Assembly (NCBI GenBank): GCA_020161435.1
Contig: JAIUNV010000002.1
Coordinates: forward strand, 1-64,000
Direction: 5' to 3'
DNA length: 64,000 nt
Source: Bacteroidota bacterium
GTDB taxonomy: Bacteria; Bacteroidota; Bacteroidia; Chitinophagales; Chitinophagaceae
The position numbers and the translations under genes are program-made. Shown here one piece after another: positions 59,344 through 64,000 of the stretch. Below the pieces are notes generated by a model. That model had not been told where the DNA came from. It ran no database searches and was given only the letters and a program-made list of their open reading frames with translations. Position 1 is the first letter of the stretch, and the number at the start of each line of letters is the position of its first letter.

Positions 59344-60774
59344 TTATTTAATGTAGCCCAACAGCTTGAGCATGCTTTGTGCTGTTTGTTCTTTGGCATA
59401 CACCCAATCTATGAGTTTACCATTTTTGTCGTGCTCCAAAATCACATGTTTGGGCGATGGTATCATGCAGTGCTTGATGCCACCATATCCGCTAATCTGA
59501 TCCTGATAAGCACCTGTATGGAAGAAACCAACATACAGTGGCTCTGCACTCTCACCATTGAGCTTCGGCAAAAACACTTCGTTGATGTGTTCTTCCGAAT
59601 CGTAGTAATCGTGGCTATCGCAAGTAATGCCACCCAACACCACCCGCTGGTATGGGTTTTCCCATTTGTTAATGGGTAGCATTAAGAACTTCTCACCTAT
59701 GCCCCATGTATCGGGCAAGGTGGTAATGAAAGATGAATCAATCATGTACCAGCACTCACGGTCGTTCTGCACTTTCTCACCTATTACACTGTATATGTGT
59801 GCCATGCTTTCACCCACGGTATAGCTACCAAACTCAGTGAAAATGTTGGGCATGGGAACCTTCGCTTTTTTACAAGCAGATTTGATGACGCCTACAATTT
59901 CATTGATCATAAATTGGTAGTCGTAGTCAAAACCAAGGCTGTGCTTGATAGGGAAACCGCCACCAATATTGATGGAATCCAGCTCTGGACAAATCTTCTT
60001 CAACTGGCAATAGAGGTTCACTACTTTGTTCAGTTCGCTCCAGTAGTATATATCATCTTTAATACCCTTGTTCAAAAAGATGTGGAGCATTTTGAGCTGA
60101 AACTTGTCTTCGTAACCTTCAATGTTGTCTACGTAAAATTCCAGTATATCTTTCGCCCGAATGCCCAAGCGGCTGGTGTAAAAAGGAAAAGTTGGTTCTT
60201 CTTCTGCAGCTACCCGAATACCCAGTTTAAACGGCACTTTTACCGACTTTTTGTAAGCCAGCAATTCATCTTTGTTGTCGAGGATGGGCACCACATTTTT
60301 GAATCCGGTATTCAGCAATTTGGCTATGCGGCTGGTATACGATTTTTGCTTATACCCGTTACAAATGATGTGGATGTCTTTTGTAATCTTACGCTTTTCG
60401 TACAGCTTGTTGATGATCTCTATATCGTAAGCAAAAGAGGTTTCGAGATGAATGCCATGCTTCAGCGCTTCTTCTACTACAAAGCTGAAATGACTACTCT
60501 TGGTGCAGTAGCAATAGTAGTACTGTCCTTCGTATTTATGCTTTTTAATGGCATTGGCAAACATGTCTTTTGCCTGCTTGATCTGGCTGCCAATTTTGGG
60601 CAGGTAACTAATTTTTAAAGGCGTGCCATATTTTTCAATCAGGTACTTCAAATCAACGCCGTTGAATTTGAGGTAGCCATTTTCTACATTAAAATCTTTC
60701 TGAGGAAAATCGAAAGTCTGATGAACGAGGTCGGTGTAGGTATTCTGCACCAGGTCGGCTATGCGTCTGTTCAT
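59344..60774 (-). CDS. speA: Biosynthetic arginine decarboxylase
   Basis: This PLP enzyme makes agmatine from arginine, the first step of the agmatine route to putrescine and spermidine. The 476-residue protein is an alanine racemase-fold (group IV) decarboxylase. The PLP-binding Lys is Lys92 in YCYCTKSSHF, the phosphate-binding glycines are in INIGGGFP near 268-275, and the partner-subunit Cys is in GITCDSHDYY near 385-394. Length fits the Bacteroidota form, shorter than E. coli SpeA. No agmatinase gene is next to it. It has its own -7 box and terminator. Diaminopimelate or carboxynorspermidine decarboxylase is a less likely alternative. Confidence 0.9.
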   Translation of the reverse strand: MNRRIADLVQNTYTDLVHQTFDFPQKDFNVENGYLKFNGVDLKYLIEKYGTPLKISYLPKIGSQIKQAKDMFANAIKKHKYEGQYYYCYCTKSSHFSFVVEEALKHGIHLETSFAYDIEIINKLYEKRKITKDIHIICNGYKQKSYTSRIAKLLNTGFKNVVPILDNKDELLAYKKSVKVPFKLGIRVAAEEEPTFPFYTSRLGIRAKDILEFYVDNIEGYEDKFQLKMLHIFLNKGIKDDIYYWSELNKVVNLYCQLKKICPELDSINIGGGFPIKHSLGFDYDYQFMINEIVGVIKSACKKAKVPMPNIFTEFGSYTVGESMAHIYSVIGEKVQNDRECWYMIDSSFITTLPDTWGIGEKFLMLPINKWENPYQRVVLGGITCDSHDYYDSEEHINEVFLPKLNGESAEPLYVGFFHTGAYQDQISGYGGIKHCMIPSPKHVILEHDKNGKLIDWVYAKEQTAQSMLKLLGYIK

Positions 60775-60806
60775 TTTGCGGAAAGCGTGGTTTTTTAAGA
60801 GGCAGA

Positions 60807-60814
60807 CAAAAGTA
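60807..60814 (-). promoter_or_regulatory. -7 promoter box of speA
   Basis: On the minus strand tacttttg matches TAnnTTTG, about 32 bases before ATG 60774. Confidence 0.6.
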
Positions 60815-60837
60815 CTATTCTACAGCGGTATTGCGGA

Positions 60838-60880
60838 TGCAAAAAAATAACCGGAAATGGATGCTGATCCCTTTCCGGTT
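60838..60880 (-). terminator. Terminator of rplT
   Basis: On the minus strand aaccggaaa pairs with tttccggtt around a 14-base loop, followed by a T tract, 27 bases after the rplT stop. Confidence 0.85.
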
Positions 60881-60907
60881 ACGTTATTGTTGCAATGATG
60901 TCAATGC

Positions 60908-61252
60908 TTACTTCACTGATTCAACCAGCTTCTTGAATGAAGCAGGCTCATTCATAGCCAGGTCGGCCAGCACTTTGCGGTCGAGGGTAATACCCTTTTC
61001 AGCCAGCTTGTGCATGAATACGCTATAGGTCAAACCTTCTTCACGTACGGCAGCGTTGATACGGGCAATCCACAAAGCACGGTATTCACGCTTCTTGAGT
61101 TTGCGACCAACATAACTGTAAGTCAAACCTTTTTCTACAATATTCTTGGCAACGGTATATACGTTTTTACGCTTGCCATAAAAGCCTTTGGCCTGGTCGA
61201 GTACTCTTTTACGACGGGCACGGCTGGCAACAGCATTTTTTGAACGAGGCAT
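60908..61252 (-). CDS. rplT: Ribosomal protein L20
   Basis: L20 binds 23S rRNA early in 50S assembly. The 114-residue protein begins [20 protein letters not shown] and continues with [16 protein letters not shown] and [19 protein letters not shown], matching the family throughout. It follows rpmI by 53 bases in the usual rpmI-rplT order. L20 often represses its own operon by binding the leader; the 110-base leader before rpmI could serve this purpose, but no recognised structure could be drawn with confidence. Confidence 0.97.
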   Translation of the reverse strand: MPRSKNAVASRARRKRVLDQAKGFYGKRKNVYTVAKNIVEKGLTYSYVGRKLKKREYRALWIARINAAVREEGLTYSVFMHKLAEKGITLDRKVLADLAMNEPASFKKLVESVK

Positions 61253-61305
61253 ATCAAAAGAAATTTAATAGTTGATGAAATGAAATCTACCAGAATCGGC
61301 CGGTC

Positions 61306-61503
61306 TTACTTAAGACCCAACAGACGCTTTACGAAATGTGTGTTGGCCGGAGCTACTACACCTTTCTTGGCGAGGTTACGCTTACGCTTGGTTGATTTTT
61401 TGGTGAGGATGTGCCTCTTAAAGCTCTTTTGAAATGTGATTTCACCTGTGCCTGTCAATTTGAAACGTTTTTTGGCACTTGAGTTGGTTTTAACCTTTGG
61501 CAT
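61306..61503 (-). CDS. rpmI: Ribosomal protein L35
   Basis: L35 is a small, very basic large-subunit protein. The 65-residue product starts [20 protein letters not shown], continues with [20 protein letters not shown], and closes with [11 protein letters not shown], the normal family pattern. It is the first gene of a two-gene unit with rplT and has its own -7 box at 61611-61618, because the usual partner infC is separated by an opposing gene. Confidence 0.96.
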   Translation of the reverse strand: MPKVKTNSSAKKRFKLTGTGEITFQKSFKRHILTKKSTKRKRNLAKKGVVAPANTHFVKRLLGLK

Positions 61504-61610
61504 GGTTATATAAACTTTTGCTGTTACACCCTACTGGCGGATCCGGACCTCCCGTCTCTCTTATGGAGCCATTTGGGCAATGCTTCAATTGATTTTCACC
61601 AATCGGGCCG

Positions 61611-61618
61611 CAAAAGTA
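61611..61618 (-). promoter_or_regulatory. -7 promoter box of rpmI-rplT
   Basis: On the minus strand tacttttg matches TAnnTTTG. It implies a leader of about 100 bases before ATG 61503, long enough for a regulatory fold. Confidence 0.65.
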
Positions 61619-61784
61619 GGCGCTTTTAGCTTAAAAAATACATCTCTATCAAATTGAGTTGTCAAAAATGTATCAAATGAGGGTTCGCTATTCCAATATG
61701 CCTTTTGTATATCCTGATAACAGGCGCAATCATGGGCTTGTATCTGCCAATTCCAATTTGTAGCTTAGGAGAAAACATTGCCAT

Positions 61785-62180
61785 ATGATTCATTTCAACG
61801 AACTGAAACACGGAAACTATGTAATGGTACGCAACGAAGATACCTGGATGGAGGGTGTTGTTCACCACATTAACTCCGATGATGGTGGGCAGGTAGAAGT
61901 AACCACCGGTGTGCAAACCAACTGGTACAGCATTCCGGAAATTGAAAGCATCCCCTTGTCGGAAGAGCAGTTGCTGCGCTTCGGCTTCGAAAAAGAAGTG
62001 ATGGAAAGCGGCAACATGAAATTCAAACATGGCGCATTCAGGGTACTGGTCGGGCCTACCAAATTGTTTACCGATTTTTTGATGTGGTACCGGGAAGAAA
62101 AAAGCCATATCAACTACCCCATGACGGTGCATCAGTTTCAAAACCGCTACGAAGCCATGGTTAAAATTCCACTGGAATAA
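61785..62180 (+). CDS. Small protein of unknown function between infC and rpmI
   Basis: The 131-residue protein starts MIHFNELKHGNYVMVRNED and has a small beta-barrel-like opening (WMEGVVHHINSDDGGQVEV, TNWYSIPEIESIPLSEEQL), then a helical part (RFGFEKEVMESGNMKF) and a C-terminal segment LVGPTKLFTDFLMWYREEKS. Similar short proteins occur widely in Bacteroidota without known function. It has no signal peptide or membrane segment. It lies on the opposite strand inside the translation cluster, with a shared terminator hairpin against infC, which suggests later insertion. Confidence 0.8.
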   Translation: MIHFNELKHGNYVMVRNEDTWMEGVVHHINSDDGGQVEVTTGVQTNWYSIPEIESIPLSEEQLLRFGFEKEVMESGNMKFKHGAFRVLVGPTKLFTDFLMWYREEKSHINYPMTVHQFQNRYEAMVKIPLE

Positions 62181-62186
62181 AACAAC

Positions 62187-62219
62187 AAAAGCCCCGGCAT
62201 AGTGCATGCAGGGGCTTTT
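62187..62219. terminator. Bidirectional terminator between the small gene and infC
   Basis: aaaagcccc / ggggctttt, with inner gcat/atgc, forms a long stem between the two convergent stops, with T tracts on both strands. Confidence 0.88.
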
Positions 62220-62234
62220 GAGTTATGTAGCGGA

Positions 62235-62807
62235 TTATGCTTTTTTCTTGGTGCCTTTAGGTGCAAACATGGCAATCATGCGTTTGCCTTCCATTTTGGG
62301 CATGCCTTCCAATGCGCCTACTTCAGCCAGTCTTTCTGCAAATTTCAGCAGCAACACCTGACCTCTGTCCTGAAACATAATGGCACGACCGCGGAACTGC
62401 ACATAGCATTTCACTTTGTTGCCATCTTTCAAAAACTTTTCGGCGTGTTTGGATTTAAAGTCAAAGTCATGATCGTCGGTACCAGGCGTAAAACGAATTT
62501 CTTTCACTTCGCTTTGCTTGGAATTGGCTTTCATTTCCTTTTCCTTCTTTTTCTTCTCATACAAGAATTTCTTGTAGTCAATCACTTTTACCACCGGCGG
62601 ATCGGCGTTGGGTGAAATTTCTACGAGGTCCAATTCTTGTGCTTGAGCAATCTTCAGCGCATCCTGTGTGGTGTACACACCTGGCTCAACGTTATCTCCT
62701 ACGAGGCGAACCTGAGCAACCCGGATTCTATCGTTGATACGATGCTCAGGCTCCGGCTGCCTGAAACGAGGATTAAAACCGCGTCTGTCTTTTGGGGGAA
62801 ATGCCAT
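62235..62807 (-). CDS. infC: Translation initiation factor IF-3
   Basis: IF-3 binds the 30S subunit and checks start-codon choice. The 190-residue protein has the N-terminal domain with HRINDRIRVAQVRLVGDN and the linker GVYTTQDALKIAQ, and the C-terminal domain with DYKKFLYEKKKKEKEMK and the RNA-binding FRGRAIMFQDRGQVLLLKFAE. It starts with ATG at 62807, not the AUU used by E. coli infC for autoregulation. It follows thrS by 81 bases on the same strand, the usual order. Confidence 0.97.
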   Translation of the reverse strand: MAFPPKDRRGFNPRFRQPEPEHRINDRIRVAQVRLVGDNVEPGVYTTQDALKIAQAQELDLVEISPNADPPVVKVIDYKKFLYEKKKKEKEMKANSKQSEVKEIRFTPGTDDHDFDFKSKHAEKFLKDGNKVKCYVQFRGRAIMFQDRGQVLLLKFAERLAEVGALEGMPKMEGKRMIAMFAPKGTKKKA

Positions 62808-62888
62808 TAAACTGTTTTAATTTAATAATGCGGATGATTTGGTGTAAACCGCAGGTCAAAATAACAGATTGTTTTTCAAACCTGTTGA

Positions 62889-64000
62889 TTAATCACGGTT
62901 TTCCGCCTCTGCCGAGAGCAAATTAATGATTTCTTCCACAGATTTCATGCCTAGGTCGCCCTGACCTTGTTTGCGAACGGAAACGGATTGTTCATTCATT
63001 TCTTTTTCTCCTACTACAAACATGTAAGGCACTTTCAGCAATTCTGCTTCCCGAATTTTCTTGCCAATTTTTTCGTTGCGGTCGTCGGTGCTGGCACGGA
63101 TGCCGGCTTTTTTGAGCTTGGCAGTTACCTCTTGGGCAAAGGGCAAAAACTTGTCGCTGATGGGCAACACTTTTACCTGATCCGGTGCCAACCACAATGG
63201 GAACTTTCCAGCATAGTGTTCCAGCAAGAAACCAATGAAACGTTCATGTGTACCCAGTGGTGCACGGTGAATAATCAACGGCACTTCGGCTTCGTTGTTG
63301 GCATTGGTGTAGCTCAGTTTGAACTTCAGACCGCTGTTAAAATCTACCTGGTTGGTGGCCAGCGTAAATTCACGACCGATAGCACTCCAGATCTGCACGT
63401 CAATCTTGGGACCGTAGAAAGCAGCTTCGTCCTGTACTTCTACAAATGGAGTGCCTGTTTCTATCAACACCTGGCGCACCATGGCTTCTGTTTCCTGCCA
63501 CAGCTGTGGTTCATTTACATATTTCTGGCCCAGTTTTTCGGGTGAGTGCAGGCTCAAACGCATCACGTATTTATCTACTCCAAAAATTTTGAAGTACTTC
63601 AAATACATATCATTTACAGCCTTAAACTCCTGAAAGAACTGGTCTTTGGTGCAATAAATATGCGCATCGTTCATGTGCAGGCAGCGTACACGCATCAAAC
63701 CAAACAACTCGCCACTTTGCTCGTAGCGGTAGCAGGTACCGTACTCGGCCAGGCGGTAAGGAAGGTCGCGGTAGCTCTTAGGCTCTGCCGCATATATTTT
63801 GTGGTGATGCGGGCAGTTCATCGCTTTCAGATAGTAGCGTTCACCATCCATTTCCATGGGTGGAAACATACTGTCGGCATAATATGGCAAGTGACCACTG
63901 GTGAGGTACATGCTTTCTTTAGCAATGTGTGGCGTAACCACCCGATGGTATCCGGCAGCTTCTTCCGTTTCCTTGGCCAGCTTTTCCAGCTCTTCAATAA
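62889..64000 (-). CDS. thrS: Threonyl-tRNA synthetase, C-terminal part (5' end outside window)
   Basis: ThrRS joins threonine to its tRNA. The visible 370 codons cover most of the class II catalytic core and the anticodon domain. The zinc ligands appear in MNCPHHHKIY (Cys), MNDAHIYC (His) and LIIHRAPLGTHERFIGFL (His), and motif 3 includes the same GTHERFIGF. The anticodon-binding domain follows with PDQVKVLPISDKF and ends near AEAENRD. The frame runs open through the right edge, so the N-terminal editing domain lies beyond the window. It heads the thrS-infC cluster. Confidence 0.97.
   Translation of the reverse strand, partial: IEELEKLAKETEEAAGYHRVVTPHIAKESMYLTSGHLPYYADSMFPPMEMDGERYYLKAMNCPHHHKIYAAEPKSYRDLPYRLAEYGTCYRYEQSGELFGLMRVRCLHMNDAHIYCTKDQFFQEFKAVNDMYLKYFKIFGVDKYVMRLSLHSPEKLGQKYVNEPQLWQETEAMVRQVLIETGTPFVEVQDEAAFYGPKIDVQIWSAIGREFTLATNQVDFNSGLKFKLSYTNANNEAEVPLIIHRAPLGTHERFIGFLLEHYAGKFPLWLAPDQVKVLPISDKFLPFAQEVTAKLKKAGIRASTDDRNEKIGKKIREAELLKVPYMFVVGEKEMNEQSVSVRKQGQGDLGMKSVEEIINLLSAEAENRD

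Overview
The window reads as chromosomal DNA of a Bacteroidota bacterium, most likely of the Chitinophagaceae type. Evidence: several promoters match the Bacteroidota sigma-A -7 box TAnnTTTG; type IX secretion (T9SS) sorting domains and a PorP/SprF-family protein are present; PKD-rich surface proteins end in a gliding-type C-terminal domain; L31 is type B; and there are group-specific proteins such as a GlmU-like transferase, a LEA-type lipoprotein and an OMP_b-brl TonB-linked receptor. No species can be named from the sequence alone.

Layout. Positions 1-900 hold the 5' part of an IS256-family transposase that runs off the left edge. Positions 917-3066 are an AT-rich accessory pair (a coiled-coil protein of unknown function and an HNH nuclease) lying against the IS; this is the best candidate for an undescribed system. 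A secreted amidase-like gene and about 0.4 kb of word-like intergenic repeats follow. From 4456 the DNA is mostly core genome: prfB with an intact programmed +1 frameshift, an SMR exporter, P5C dehydrogenase, a lipoprotein resembling truncated hemoglobin, a thioredoxin/TPR protein, pyrR, a GH125 mannosidase and tRNA-Gln. Positions 12.6-15.5 kb encode two secreted surface proteins, one with dockerin-like terminal repeats and one with a T9SS type A tail. Positions 15.7-30.3 kb hold metabolism, RNA modification and maintenance genes (sucB, an RsmB-like methyltransferase, mnmA, ssb, an M14 peptidase, a deoxynucleoside kinase, folK, sppA, an ABC-2 permease, pyrE and small envelope proteins).

Positions 30.4-40.9 kb form a surface-adhesin operon: a WbqC-like gene, then two giant paralogous PKD proteins with different N-terminal domains and nearly the same C-terminus, then a PorP/SprF protein whose start codon overlaps the preceding stop. 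Positions 40.9-49.8 kb carry a lipoprotein, a Tat-type asparaginase/glycosylasparaginase, a TPR protein, gyrA, a glycosyltransferase, a Sua5-type protein and tpiA. Positions 49.9-60.8 kb carry a GlmU-like protein, rpmE2, a YajQ protein, a TonB-type outer-membrane protein, lgt, a bacilliredoxin, a small heat-shock protein, an unknown exported protein, an NTF2-like protein and arginine decarboxylase. The right end is the thrS-infC-rpmI-rplT translation cluster, interrupted between infC and rpmI by a small divergent gene.

Most genes are short transcription units separated by recognisable hairpin terminators. Several -7 boxes lie only 5-7 nt before a start codon, which suggests leaderless mRNAs. 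No CRISPR array, rRNA, riboswitch or complete prophage was seen.
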